Shown here one piece after another: positions 18,281 through 26,787 of a stretch of DNA of 64,000 nucleotides. The stretch comes from Gammaproteobacteria bacterium. GTDB taxonomy: Bacteria; Pseudomonadota; Gammaproteobacteria; Tenderiales; Tenderiaceae. Numbering within the stretch: position 1 is the stretch's first letter; every line of letters starts with the position of its first letter. The stretch is from NCBI GenBank assembly GCA_016200485.1, contig JACQEP010000016.1, forward strand, positions 62,001 to 126,000, in the 5' to 3' direction. The notes under the pieces were generated by a model. It saw nothing but the letters and a program-made list of their open reading frames with translations, was not told where the DNA came from and searched no databases. A program made the translations under genes and the position numbers.

Positions 18281-18610
18281 ATGCAACTCGACGATAAAAA
18301 TTTCTCCGCCGAAGAAATTCGGCAAAAAACCAATCTCGAAACCGGCCGCCTGAGCTGGCCCGAATTGCAACGCCATTTCGCACGCGGCGTAGTCATTGTG
18401 GTTACGGGTAATCTGGATTTGGTGGAGGTTGCAAGATGCTTTATTCAAGACAATAAAGCATCCGTTGAGCAATGGTTGAATACCGGCGGTATCGCCCATG
18501 CTACGGATACCGACGCCCAACGCTGGCACGAAACACAAGCCGAGTTTTGGGCCGTAGTTATTGCACCGTGGGTGTTGGTGCAGGAACGGAATGCGTTGAC
18601 GATACGCTAA
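18281..18610 (+). CDS. DUF2288-family protein
   Basis: 109 residues. Family features: KTNLETGRLSWPELQRHFAR, VVTGNLDLVEVA, QDNKASVEQWL and the C-terminal WAVVIAPWVLVQERN. Function is unknown. ATG 18281 (MQLDDKNFS) is chosen over TTG 18260; no strong ribosome site is visible. A diverged copy of the first 15 codons occurs at 20874. Confidence 0.8.
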   Translation: MQLDDKNFSAEEIRQKTNLETGRLSWPELQRHFARGVVIVVTGNLDLVEVARCFIQDNKASVEQWLNTGGIAHATDTDAQRWHETQAEFWAVVIAPWVLVQERNALTIR

Positions 18611-18694
18611 GTAATGCTTTCTGCAGGATGCGCATGGCGCACTCTGCCTGGCGAGGACCCTCAATCTCCAATTAAAGCGATTTTGAGATAGGCG

Positions 18695-20722
18695 CTAGTT
18701 ATGACCCTTAATTTTTTTCGCATCAAATTGCAGATCGGTCACATCTTTAGCGATCACGATCCAGTTCAACGCATCCTTAAGCACATCAGCCTTACCCAAC
18801 ACCACCTTGGGCTGGTTGTAACAGCGTTTGGGTAACATCCAGGTCTGGTCTTTCAGCGATGCAGGATGGTTGGCGCTAAAGCGATGTCGGCCAAGCGCGT
18901 CCTCTGTCACCTGCCATGACACCTGTGCCCGATTGTTCATAAAGTTGGCCAGGTCGGTCATGGTATACCACTTGAAGATGCCATTGTCTTGATAGGCGTC
19001 CGCGCGATCCAACAAGGCCTGAATGACCTCGGGATACCCAACTGCGCCCGGTGGATGCGCGTAGATCAGACGACTGGTATGGTTGTATACGGCGAAATCC
19101 ATCAGCGCCGCATACCAACGCGTGATCTCCGCATTACCGACCCCATACTTGGAAAACTCTTCGAACGTTGCATACTGACCCAAAGGACTGACCGGAAACG
19201 CCCACATGCCCCGCTTCGTAGGTTTGCCTTCTCGATAAGCGCGGGTTGGTCCCATACCCGTATCGCCGGCAAAGTAATAACCACGGATGCCATAATCCTG
19301 TAACCAGTCCATGGCCCAGAGTGGATTATTGCCGAGCGGTGCAGAATACTCGGTGGTCTTGCGCCCGAGAACAGCATCCACCGCTTCATGATTCAACACC
19401 AGGTATTGTTTAAAGTCCGCACCGTTGTCTTCAGTGGCTTGTGATCCATAATAGTTATGAATCCAACCACCATGGCTGGCCACCTGATGACCCTTCTGAT
19501 CAAGGTAGCGCACCCATGTCTGCGCCTTTAAATTATTGGGCAGATCCATGCCCAGGCCATCGCCCGCATAGTTAACATCAGGGCCCGCGGTAAAATGAAT
19601 CGAGTATGGTCCACGATCCCACACGCCTTGTTTATCGAGCTGCCCAATATTCACCTCGACCGGCTTGCGGTAATCAACATGCCAGTTGAACACCAAGCCA
19701 CCGATGCCTTTAGGATGATTGGCCAACCGTGGCAGGCCTAACATGGTGTTAGCAAAATAGTGCATAAAACCATGCATCAGCATGCCGTCGGTTTGCCCTT
19801 TGAGATAGCTCAGCGACAGATTGACGAACAGCACCTTGCCCGCGCCAACGCTATTCAAACCAGCCACCAAGCCATAACGAGGCGAGGACAACAGCACGTC
19901 GCCGGCATAGTGATCGCCCCGATTTCGGGTCACAAAACTCTTATAGTTGATAACTTCATTGGCATAACCACTGATTTGATGCACCTCTGTCGAGGCCGCA
20001 ACCGGTATGGGTAAGGGTCGTTGTTTATCAACAACCTTGTTCGCGTCGTCATCATGGTCAAGGGTAACGATTTTCAGACCACCAGGATCGTATTCATTGG
20101 CAGGCACGTAGGTCGGCATATCTCGTACCGGCAGGCCGGCGAATGGCATGGACTTGCCCGGTGGCACTTGGAGCTGCCAGAGCATTTTTTCGACGCCCAG
20201 CACCGGCCCAAGCCCTACCAACTTGTTGATCGTGCCGGCCTCATGAAACTCTTCATAAAACAGATAATCAACCCCGGCCAGATCACCAAAGCGCGATGAA
20301 TATGTGAGCGGCGATGTGATGACAGGATTACTTGGGTAGACACCCTTGGACGTCAGGGCACCGGCATCGTAAACAAGCATGAGCTTGCCTCCCTGGGAAA
20401 CGTAGCTTTTCAGCGCCGCAATCAGTTCATCGCTGGCTTTCTGGTGAATCTGGTCGGGCATGACAAAGCCACTATACTTAAGCGCCCTCGTCCCCAAAGC
20501 CATAAAGTCAGAGTCATGCATGAACTCCAGCCTAACCCCTTCTTCGCTGGCGGCATCGACCCAGGTATCCGCCCGAGGATCATCCTGAGACTCAAACCCA
20601 TCCGGAATCAAAACAATCAAGCTATCCACGCTGGCTGCCTCAGCATTCAGTGTGAATAGCAGCGTCGATATGAACAATACCCCGATGACAACACACAGAG
20701 CTTGCAATAACTTTTTAAACAT
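18695..20722 (-). CDS. Secreted polysaccharide-deacetylase-like protein with N-terminal GATase-like domain
   Basis: 675 residues. A signal peptide (MFKKLLQALCVVIGVLFIST, cleavage near NAEAAS) is followed by a class I glutamine-amidotransferase/ThuA-like alpha-beta region (LIVLIPDGF, GFVMPDQIH, GGKLMLVYDAGAL). The C-terminal half resembles carbohydrate-esterase-4-type deacetylase folds (GLVFNWHVDYR, GPYSIHFTAGPD, QVASHGGWIHNYYGS). The role is inferred to be periplasmic or extracellular glycan modification, but the full catalytic His/Asp set is not convincingly assigned. ATG 20722 with AAGGAAG is preferred over an upstream frame to 20905, which would place 61 unrelated residues before the signal peptide. 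It appears to be transcribed alone. Confidence 0.72.
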   Translation of the reverse strand: MFKKLLQALCVVIGVLFISTLLFTLNAEAASVDSLIVLIPDGFESQDDPRADTWVDAASEEGVRLEFMHDSDFMALGTRALKYSGFVMPDQIHQKASDELIAALKSYVSQGGKLMLVYDAGALTSKGVYPSNPVITSPLTYSSRFGDLAGVDYLFYEEFHEAGTINKLVGLGPVLGVEKMLWQLQVPPGKSMPFAGLPVRDMPTYVPANEYDPGGLKIVTLDHDDDANKVVDKQRPLPIPVAASTEVHQISGYANEVINYKSFVTRNRGDHYAGDVLLSSPRYGLVAGLNSVGAGKVLFVNLSLSYLKGQTDGMLMHGFMHYFANTMLGLPRLANHPKGIGGLVFNWHVDYRKPVEVNIGQLDKQGVWDRGPYSIHFTAGPDVNYAGDGLGMDLPNNLKAQTWVRYLDQKGHQVASHGGWIHNYYGSQATEDNGADFKQYLVLNHEAVDAVLGRKTTEYSAPLGNNPLWAMDWLQDYGIRGYYFAGDTGMGPTRAYREGKPTKRGMWAFPVSPLGQYATFEEFSKYGVGNAEITRWYAALMDFAVYNHTSRLIYAHPPGAVGYPEVIQALLDRADAYQDNGIFKWYTMTDLANFMNNRAQVSWQVTEDALGRHRFSANHPASLKDQTWMLPKRCYNQPKVVLGKADVLKDALNWIVIAKDVTDLQFDAKKIKGHN

Positions 20723-21111
20723 CTCGCTTCCTTGCTTTATTAGCATTACTCGAACCAGTGCTGACGCTGTGTTCGTTAAAGGATTGGTCGTCAATGACTC
20801 AATTCCATTGCATGCACCGATAGCATCCATGCCTCGGCCATCCTCCTCTTTCAAATCATAGGATAACCCTTCAATGCAGCTTGGCGACAAAAATTTCTCC
20901 ACCAACGAAATTCGGCAGGCTCAGGATACGAATTTTGTAGACCTTATCTGAAGGGGTGAGATTGATATGATTTCAACTGATAGACAACGTCTGACGTTTT
21001 GGAGCGAGCGGTTTTTCAAACGCAAAACGAGAGCTTGGCTCACCCGGTGCAATAGACAGCACATTACACCGCGCACTTCCCAGCAGCTTGTTGAAAAAAC
21101 GCTGAGGGGCG
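20723..21111. other. 389-bp gene-free stretch holding a DUF2288 gene fragment
   Basis: This stretch holds the upstream region of the deacetylase-like gene and the DUF2288 fragment at 20874-20951. Beyond that is sequence with short open frames but no ribosome site or recognisable protein. A phrase near 21080 (CAGCTTGTTGAAAAAACGC) hints at an old repeat, but this is unproven. Confidence 0.5.
20874..20951 (+). pseudogene. 5' fragment of a DUF2288 gene (diverged duplicate)
   Basis: The sequence starts ATG and encodes MQLGDKNFSTNEIRQ, then unrelated residues and TGA after 25 codons. The first 45 bases match the start of the DUF2288 gene at 18281 in 37 of 45 positions, with the same codon phase. 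The rest of the gene is absent. It looks like the remnant of a duplication or a recombination scar. Confidence 0.7.
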
Positions 21112-21534
21112 CTAAACGTAAAAATCAAATTCAGAACCCAGTAGCATTTTCAGCTTGGCGATAATTTGTTCCTGCTCACCGGGCGCATATTCCTTTGGGG
21201 GCGCTTTGCCCCACACCGGCGCCGGCCAGGCGGTGTCGTTGCGATAACGGACGATGTGATGGACATGCAGTTGCGGGACGACATTGCCCAAAGCGGCGAT
21301 GTTGATCTTGTCGGCCTCGAAGGCGTTGGAGATAACTTCGGCGAGATAAGAAGATTCGTGCAGCAACTGCATTTGGTCTGCCTGACTTAATTGGTAGATC
21401 TCACTGATACCTTCCCGATCCGGGACCAGGATAAACCAAGGGTAGTTGGCATCCAGCATCAGCAGCAATCGGCATAACTCAAAACGGCCGATACAAATAC
21501 TATCCTTTTGAAGCTGGGGATGAAGCTCAGCCAC
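21112..21534 (-). CDS. HIT-family (histidine triad) protein
   Basis: 140 residues. The HIT-type signature is VVPQLHVHHIVRYRND, preceded by NYPWFILVPDREGISEIYQL and followed by WPAPVWGKAPPKEY. HIT proteins hydrolyse or transfer nucleotidyl groups. The motif here reads H-V-H-H-I, with the third His one place early compared with the classical H-x-H-x-H form, as in a related proteobacterial subgroup. The substrate is unknown. It is a cytoplasmic protein transcribed alone. Confidence 0.85.
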   Translation of the reverse strand: MAELHPQLQKDSICIGRFELCRLLLMLDANYPWFILVPDREGISEIYQLSQADQMQLLHESSYLAEVISNAFEADKINIAALGNVVPQLHVHHIVRYRNDTAWPAPVWGKAPPKEYAPGEQEQIIAKLKMLLGSEFDFYV

Positions 21535-21721
21535 GATTTAGTTCTTTCATTAATAATGTGGATTCTTAATCTACCGGAATTCAGGTTGGGCAGCAATTGA
21601 TTTACATAAAACTAATTCACCATCGCCCCTTCCGTTTGTTGATCCTTAGATCTATCTTTAGTAAGCACTCGCTGGATTGTGCGGGCGATGCTACAAACCT
21701 TAATCAACCCGGAGGGTACCC

Positions 21722-22390
21722 ATGAACGAACATAAGGACAGACTGTGTCGTGCTGCAGTTGGAACGTTAGCGCTGATATTCAGCTTGAGCGCGGGTGCGG
21801 TGGAGTTTGTTTACGATACCACCTTCAAACAAAGCAACGGGATCATCACCGCGGAATTTCCATTGGCGTTTTCCAATGTCAGTGTTAATAACATTACGAG
21901 TTATCAAATCTATAGGTTAAACGGCACTACCCAAACCGATGTCACTACGCTGGGCTGTGCGACCACCTCAACGTCAACCCCTACCTTCAGCTTTATTGCC
22001 TCGGCTCCCGGCACCAACACTACCTTCACTGCGACCTGCGGCAATAATATTCCGGTAGGTGCCCAAGCGCGGCTTTCGGTCTCAGTGAATCAAACCCAAC
22101 CCCTGGTACTGGTGGCGGGACCACGCATCGTTGGCGTCAACGCGGTTACCAAACTGAGCTGGTCACACAGCGGTGATTTCTTCCAATGTCAGCCGTTCAC
22201 GTTCAACGGCCAAAATTCGGCCTGGTCACCGGCGAACTTCGCGCTGACAAGCCAACTTTCGTCACCACAGGGCAGCACCAACTTGATTGCCTCGAGCTTT
22301 CCACGCACGGTGTCGTTTGCCTTGCAATGCATTCCGTCCACCTTTTTCGGCATGCCGCCATTGGCGTCGGTCAATGTAACTGTACAATAA
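21722..22390 (+). CDS. Secreted protein of unknown function
   Basis: 222 residues. It has a signal peptide (AAVGTLALIFSLSAGAVEF, cleavage near Ala-Val-Glu) and a mature part rich in Thr, Ser, Asn and Pro with beta-strand character. There are several cysteines (LGCATTS, TATCGNNIP, FFQCQPF, FALQCIPS) that could form two disulfides. The composition suggests an Ig-like or beta-sandwich surface/periplasmic protein. GGAGG precedes the ATG. No family is recognised. Confidence 0.7.
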   Translation: MNEHKDRLCRAAVGTLALIFSLSAGAVEFVYDTTFKQSNGIITAEFPLAFSNVSVNNITSYQIYRLNGTTQTDVTTLGCATTSTSTPTFSFIASAPGTNTTFTATCGNNIPVGAQARLSVSVNQTQPLVLVAGPRIVGVNAVTKLSWSHSGDFFQCQPFTFNGQNSAWSPANFALTSQLSSPQGSTNLIASSFPRTVSFALQCIPSTFFGMPPLASVNVTVQ

Positions 22391-22398
22391 ATAGCTAT

Positions 22399-22419
22399 GG
22401 GCGAGTTTGAAACTCGCCC
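22399..22419. terminator. Palindromic hairpin, probable terminator
   Basis: GGGCGAGTTT and AAACTCGCCC form a perfect stem around one base. CTCCGCTCC and a TTTTTT run follow on the plus strand. It lies between two converging genes. The unit resembles other GGGCGA-type palindromes in this window. Confidence 0.65.
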
Positions 22420-22432
22420 CTCCGCTCCTTTT

Positions 22433-23245
22433 TTATTCTGTGGCGGCTTGGAAATGCTCTACCCACCAATCGGTGGCCTGCGATTCAGCCTCGATGATTT
22501 GTACTGGCGTCATCTTCTCCGCCAATGCCCGGCGCGGGTCACCTGCGGCCAAGTCACCATCACCGACCATTTCCCAAACACCGGCGATGCTGTACCACAT
22601 GTAAGCCTTCACATAATCTTTATTCACGCCGAGGCCATTCTCATAGAGATAACCCAAGCGCCATTGTGAGGGGCCATGTTTCTGCGCCGCAGCCGCACTG
22701 TACCAGGTAGCGGCCAGCGAATAATTTTGCGCGATGCCTTGGCCGGTTTCATACATCTCTGCCACACTAGCCTGGGCATTGGCATCGCCCCAGGAGGCGG
22801 CCTTGGCTAGCCATTTGGCGGCCAAGGTATAGTCTTTTTTGCCACCCACGCCTAAACGGTAAATCCGTCCCAGTCGCGCTTGTGCCACGGGATGATCATG
22901 CTCGGCAGCCTGGGTATACCATTGAATCGCCTTAGCCATATCGCTCTTGCCGAGCAATTTGCCATCTTCATAAAGGAAACCGAGCGCCACTTGTGCGGCG
23001 GCATCATTTTGCTTGGCGGCTTCCTGCAACCACCGCTCGGCCTGCTCGCCAGCGGCCGGCCCATGCTTGCCAAAGAGGTAATCAAGCCCCAGATCACGCT
23101 TGGCTTCCAGATTACTGCCAGCGGCCCGGGCTTGAAGATCTTGGCGCGCCTTTGACACTGCGGGACCTTGTTGCGCAATGGCCACGCCCCCGCTAACGCC
23201 TAACCACAACGAAACTGCAACCACCATCGGCCTGCATAACATCAT
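22433..23245 (-). CDS. Sel1-repeat protein, exported
   Basis: 270 residues. It has a signal peptide (VVAVSLWLGVSGGVAIAQ) followed by about five Sel1-like repeats of ~36 residues (AERWLQEAAKQNDAAAQVAL, AIQWYTQAAEHDHPVAQARL, AATWYSAAAAQKHGPSQWRL, AYMWYSIAG). Sel1 repeats are TPR-like scaffolds for protein contacts, often in the periplasm. The partner is unknown. It is convergent with the secreted-protein gene, with a hairpin between. Confidence 0.88.
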   Translation of the reverse strand: MMLCRPMVVAVSLWLGVSGGVAIAQQGPAVSKARQDLQARAAGSNLEAKRDLGLDYLFGKHGPAAGEQAERWLQEAAKQNDAAAQVALGFLYEDGKLLGKSDMAKAIQWYTQAAEHDHPVAQARLGRIYRLGVGGKKDYTLAAKWLAKAASWGDANAQASVAEMYETGQGIAQNYSLAATWYSAAAAQKHGPSQWRLGYLYENGLGVNKDYVKAYMWYSIAGVWEMVGDGDLAAGDPRRALAEKMTPVQIIEAESQATDWWVEHFQAATE

Positions 23246-23323
23246 TGGTTTACTCTCATTGTAGGGATTAAAGTGACTAGATTCGCCGAGCCCGCCGCCG
23301 CCGTCAAGGTCCAGCCGCCACCG

Positions 23324-24016
23324 TTACCAATACGTGCCCGCCAATGGACTCACACCAAACAGATGCTCATGTCCATGCAGGACTCCGACGTACACCAGGA
23401 GGGCAGCCAGCAGCCGCCAGAAGCCTATTTCAGCCAGCGTCAGATGATTACGTCCGCGCAAGATCGCAAGCAGGGGCAAGACGGAGGTCTGTGCCGAGAA
23501 GCGACCCCAGGCTTCACCATGAATCTCGCGTTGGCGGCGTTCAATACCGCGCACTTCGCCGATCGCCAATGCTACAAACCCGCCGAAGAATATCAGGGAC
23601 GCTAAATCGCCATTAAACAGCAGATGCACCGTGGCCCAAATCGCAACTCCCGTCAGCAATGGATAACGTGTGATGCGATAAATCCCGCGCGCACCATCCA
23701 ACTCCGCGGATGACGGCCGCCGCCGCATGGCCACTGGCGATGTTGAAATCAATCCCAATACCGCAAAAAAGATCGCCAGCAGCACCCCGACTAAGGCAAG
23801 ACCTCGAAAACGATATACCTGTCCCCAGAGCTCTTGATACGGCGCATGACGATACGCCCATACCATCCACACCAGGCCCAGCAATGCGCTGACACCAAAC
23901 AATCCAAAATAAGCCTTTTCACCAATGCCTTTTATTATTTGCTGCCGCATCGGGCTTGCCGCGATAAAGACATGAATCCCCACAAAAAACAGCACTGCCA
24001 ACATCAATTGCGTCAT
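23324..24016 (-). CDS. NnrU-family integral membrane protein
   Basis: 230 residues with about six hydrophobic segments. Family features: LFFVGIHVFIAASPMRQ, RGIYRITRYPLLTGVAIWA (the methyltransferase-like RxxRYP region shared with isoprenylcysteine methyltransferase-type proteins), and REIHGEAWGRFSAQTSVLP. NnrU was first linked to nitrite/NO reductase expression in denitrifiers, but its biochemical role is unclear. AGGAATCGCT precedes the ATG. It lies 15 bases after truC on the same strand, so it may end that operon. Confidence 0.85.
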   Translation of the reverse strand: MTQLMLAVLFFVGIHVFIAASPMRQQIIKGIGEKAYFGLFGVSALLGLVWMVWAYRHAPYQELWGQVYRFRGLALVGVLLAIFFAVLGLISTSPVAMRRRPSSAELDGARGIYRITRYPLLTGVAIWATVHLLFNGDLASLIFFGGFVALAIGEVRGIERRQREIHGEAWGRFSAQTSVLPLLAILRGRNHLTLAEIGFWRLLAALLVYVGVLHGHEHLFGVSPLAGTYW

Positions 24017-24031
24017 AGCGATTCCTATTAT

Positions 24032-24769
24032 TTAGGGCGCTTCTATATCGCTCCACCCGAGTTTATCAATTATGTCACGAAAATCACGCGCCAGCGGGGC
24101 GGTGATTACCAGCGCTTCGCCATGCACTGGATGCTGAAATAGTATCTGCATCGCCGCCAGCAACAAGCGCTGGCAATTAAATTGCTGGCGAAAAAAATCG
24201 TTCTGACGGCCATCGCCGTGCGTAGTATCGCCGACGATGGGATGAAAGATATGCCTCATATGGCGACGGATTTGATGCTTGCGCCCGGTTTTTGGTTCAA
24301 TACTAAGCAAAGAATAACGCGCCGTTGTGTAGCGGCCCACGGGCAAGGGTAACTCTACGGTTGCCAGCCGCCGATACGCGGTGATGGCAGGTTGCGGCGC
24401 TTTATCCTGGCGCGCCCTGCGATCAGCGATGGCATCCAGCTCTTCCAGCAACGGATAATCAATCACATCCTGTTCATCGGCGTAGCCGCGCACCACTGCC
24501 AAATAGTGCTTCTGCACACCGCCAGTGACGAGAATCTCGCCCATGCGTCGCGCCACATCGGCATTCAATGCAAACAACAACACGCCTGATGTCGGTTTGT
24601 CCAGGCGATGTACTGGATATACACGCTGGCCAATCAAGTCACGCACCAACTGCACGGCAAACTGGGTTTCATGACGATCTATCATCGAACGATGCACCAG
24701 CAATCCGGCTGGCTTATGAACCGCGATCAAATCCGGATCTTGATACAGAATGCTGTCGTGATCGATCAT
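24032..24769 (-). CDS. truC: tRNA pseudouridine synthase, TruC/RluA family
   Basis: About 245 residues. Visible RluA-family features: DLIAVHKPAGLLVHRS, the catalytic-Asp motif YPVHRLDKPTSGVLLFA, and SIEPKTGRKHQIRRHMRHI. The compact size, lack of an S4 domain, and the PIVGDTTHGDGRQNDFFR segment fit TruC (pseudouridine 65 in tRNA). The start ATG 24769 (MIDHDSILYQ) overlaps the stop of the upstream methyltransferase gene, indicating coupling; a longer frame to 24895 lies inside that gene. Confidence 0.88.
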   Translation of the reverse strand: MIDHDSILYQDPDLIAVHKPAGLLVHRSMIDRHETQFAVQLVRDLIGQRVYPVHRLDKPTSGVLLFALNADVARRMGEILVTGGVQKHYLAVVRGYADEQDVIDYPLLEELDAIADRRARQDKAPQPAITAYRRLATVELPLPVGRYTTARYSLLSIEPKTGRKHQIRRHMRHIFHPIVGDTTHGDGRQNDFFRQQFNCQRLLLAAMQILFQHPVHGEALVITAPLARDFRDIIDKLGWSDIEAP

Positions 24770-24771
24770 GG

Positions 24772-25962
24772 CTATGCTGCCAGCCGTGCCGAGAGCAGAA
24801 TATTTCGGGGCGTGGTTGTGCGCTGACAAAACTGACCAATACGCACCCTGTAGCCGTGCGATTCCATAAAACTGGCCATATCCAGCACCAACCACAACTC
24901 CAGCACACGGCGAAAACTTTGGCGCACCAAACTTAAGCGCATGACGTCATGCTGCCGCTGCCAGCCTATCGCTTCATAATGTGCAGCATCTGCATCCGTA
25001 TATACTTGTTCGCGCTGCGCCAGCAGGCGACAGAATTCATTAAACTCAAGCCTTAACCAGGATTTATCGATTGGCGCGATGGGATGATAATGATCATCAC
25101 CCGTCACATCGCGCCGCCAGCGATCAAACCCCAGCTTCCAGGCCATTTCCTGGTCCCGCCATTGCACCTCGCGCACGCTGGAGGTTGCTGTCTCAGTGAC
25201 GGCCAGGCGCAAATCGTCACGCCGCAACTGTAACTGCAAGCCCTCGGTAAAGGGCTGATAGTGGTTGGTGGCCGCAAAATAATAACAGCACGGCGCCAAA
25301 TCCAGGGCTGGCACCTGCGCCGCAACCGCTTGCCGCACCAAGGTACGGTGCAGCTCACCACAGGCGTGCAATGCGACGACATGTTTTTTATTTAATACGT
25401 GAGATTGCGACTCTGCCAGCACATCCGCGACGACAAACTGCTGTGCAATATGCGCACGCTGCGCCAGACATTCACCTTCAGCACACAATTCTTTATTCTT
25501 CTCCAGTGTCATCACCGGCACTTGCCACTGTTGCGCCAGCAAACGCCCAAGATGGCCTTTGCCGCCGCACCACTCCAGCAACGGCTGCTTCACCATCCCT
25601 ACCGTCGCGGCGAATGCCGTGATTTGCGCCCATTTTCGCCCCGGAATTTGCCAGATAAAATGCGGCCCACTGTCGGCAAGCGGATGCTGTTCCAGATCAG
25701 ACAATGCGCGCCATTCCAACAGCGCACGCAACTCAGGCACATGCTGCCCCAGCAGTGCTAATAGCGGTGCATCATCGTGGGAATAATGTGCCAGATCGTT
25801 ATCTGTGAGGCTGAGTAATGCAGTGCTGAGTGCGGGCAATTGCAAACCCCAAGCGGGTTGCTGCTCTTTAAAGGGTTGCGGGCGCCACAACCATTCGTGC
25901 GCCCGCAAAAAAATATCTAGCTGGAAAAGGGAAGTTTCGAACTGTGGTTCATTCCTGATCAC
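24772..25962 (-). CDS. METTL25/RRNAD1-like methyltransferase (Methyltransf_32 type)
   Basis: 396 residues. A variable N-terminal part is followed by a SAM-binding motif LLEWCGGKGHLGRLLAQQW, VMTLEKNKELC, VALHACGELHRTLVR and LAPCCYYF, characteristic of the family related to eukaryotic METTL25. The substrate is unknown; RNA or protein is possible given the truC neighbour. The start is GTG 25962 in a GTGA overlap with the uppP stop, and its own stop overlaps truC, so uppP, this gene and truC form one coupled unit. The C-terminal quarter has no recognised domain. Confidence 0.78.
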   Translation of the reverse strand: MIRNEPQFETSLFQLDIFLRAHEWLWRPQPFKEQQPAWGLQLPALSTALLSLTDNDLAHYSHDDAPLLALLGQHVPELRALLEWRALSDLEQHPLADSGPHFIWQIPGRKWAQITAFAATVGMVKQPLLEWCGGKGHLGRLLAQQWQVPVMTLEKNKELCAEGECLAQRAHIAQQFVVADVLAESQSHVLNKKHVVALHACGELHRTLVRQAVAAQVPALDLAPCCYYFAATNHYQPFTEGLQLQLRRDDLRLAVTETATSSVREVQWRDQEMAWKLGFDRWRRDVTGDDHYHPIAPIDKSWLRLEFNEFCRLLAQREQVYTDADAAHYEAIGWQRQHDVMRLSLVRQSFRRVLELWLVLDMASFMESHGYRVRIGQFCQRTTTPRNILLSARLAA

Positions 25963-26783
25963 ACGGGACTAAATACTACCCAACCGCTGTAACCCAGCAA
26001 TAGCACCAATATTCCAAACACGATGCGGTAATAGGCAAAGGGTGCGAAGCTATGCCGCCCCACATAGGAAAGGAAACGTTTGACCACGAACAAAGCACTG
26101 ATAAAGGCTGCAATAAAGCCCAGTGCCAACAGACCGAAATCGTTGATGTCGAACAGATCACGGCTCTTATACAAATCATAACTGGTCGCTGTCAGCATGG
26201 TGGGAATGGCCAGAAAGAATGAAAACTCGGTCGCCGCCGAACGCGACAATCCACTCAACAAACCACCCATGATGGTAGCGCCCGCACGTGACACCCCGGG
26301 GAACAAGGCAAAACTCTGGAAGAGACCTACCTTGAGGGCATCCTGCCAACTCATTTGATCAACGGCTTCAATTTTGGTGACGTGCTTACGCCGCTCAACC
26401 CAGAGAATAATAAATCCACCCACCACCAGTGCCGCTGCGACGGTATAGGGATTAAACAAATAGGCCTTGATCGTTTTATGAAACAACAAGCCGAGTACTG
26501 CGGCTGGCATGAATGCGATACCCAGATTTATCACAAATCGGTTGGCGCCGGGATCACGACCAATCCCTGCAACAGTACTCATGACACGCTGGCGGTAATG
26601 CCAGATGATCGCCAGGATGGCGCCCAGCTGGATAAAAATCTCGAAGGTCTTGGATTTTTCACCGGTGAAGCCCAGCAAGTCACCCGCGATAATAAGGTGT
26701 CCAGTGCTTGAGACGGGCAAAAATTCAGTCGCGCCCTCCAGTAAACCCAGCAATAGGGCCTTAAAATAAAGAATCATATCCAT
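25959..26783 (-). CDS. uppP: Undecaprenyl-diphosphatase
   Basis: 274 residues with eight hydrophobic segments. It recycles undecaprenyl pyrophosphate for peptidoglycan and other envelope polymers and confers bacitracin tolerance (BacA). Both family motifs are visible: LGLLEGATEFLPVSSTGHLI with the catalytic Glu region, and FPGVSRAGATIMGGLLSGLS with the PGxSRSxxT-like region (here SRAGAT). It lies 4 bases from the upstream antiporter gene and overlaps the downstream methyltransferase start. Confidence 0.95.
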   Translation of the reverse strand: MDMILYFKALLLGLLEGATEFLPVSSTGHLIIAGDLLGFTGEKSKTFEIFIQLGAILAIIWHYRQRVMSTVAGIGRDPGANRFVINLGIAFMPAAVLGLLFHKTIKAYLFNPYTVAAALVVGGFIILWVERRKHVTKIEAVDQMSWQDALKVGLFQSFALFPGVSRAGATIMGGLLSGLSRSAATEFSFFLAIPTMLTATSYDLYKSRDLFDINDFGLLALGFIAAFISALFVVKRFLSYVGRHSFAPFAYYRIVFGILVLLLGYSGWVVFSPV

Positions 26784-26787
26784 CGTT

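Noticed and set aside
20967-21164. 65-codon frame upstream of the HIT gene
   Set aside because: No ribosome site, no family, and it overlaps the HIT gene end; kept only as part of the gene-free stretch.
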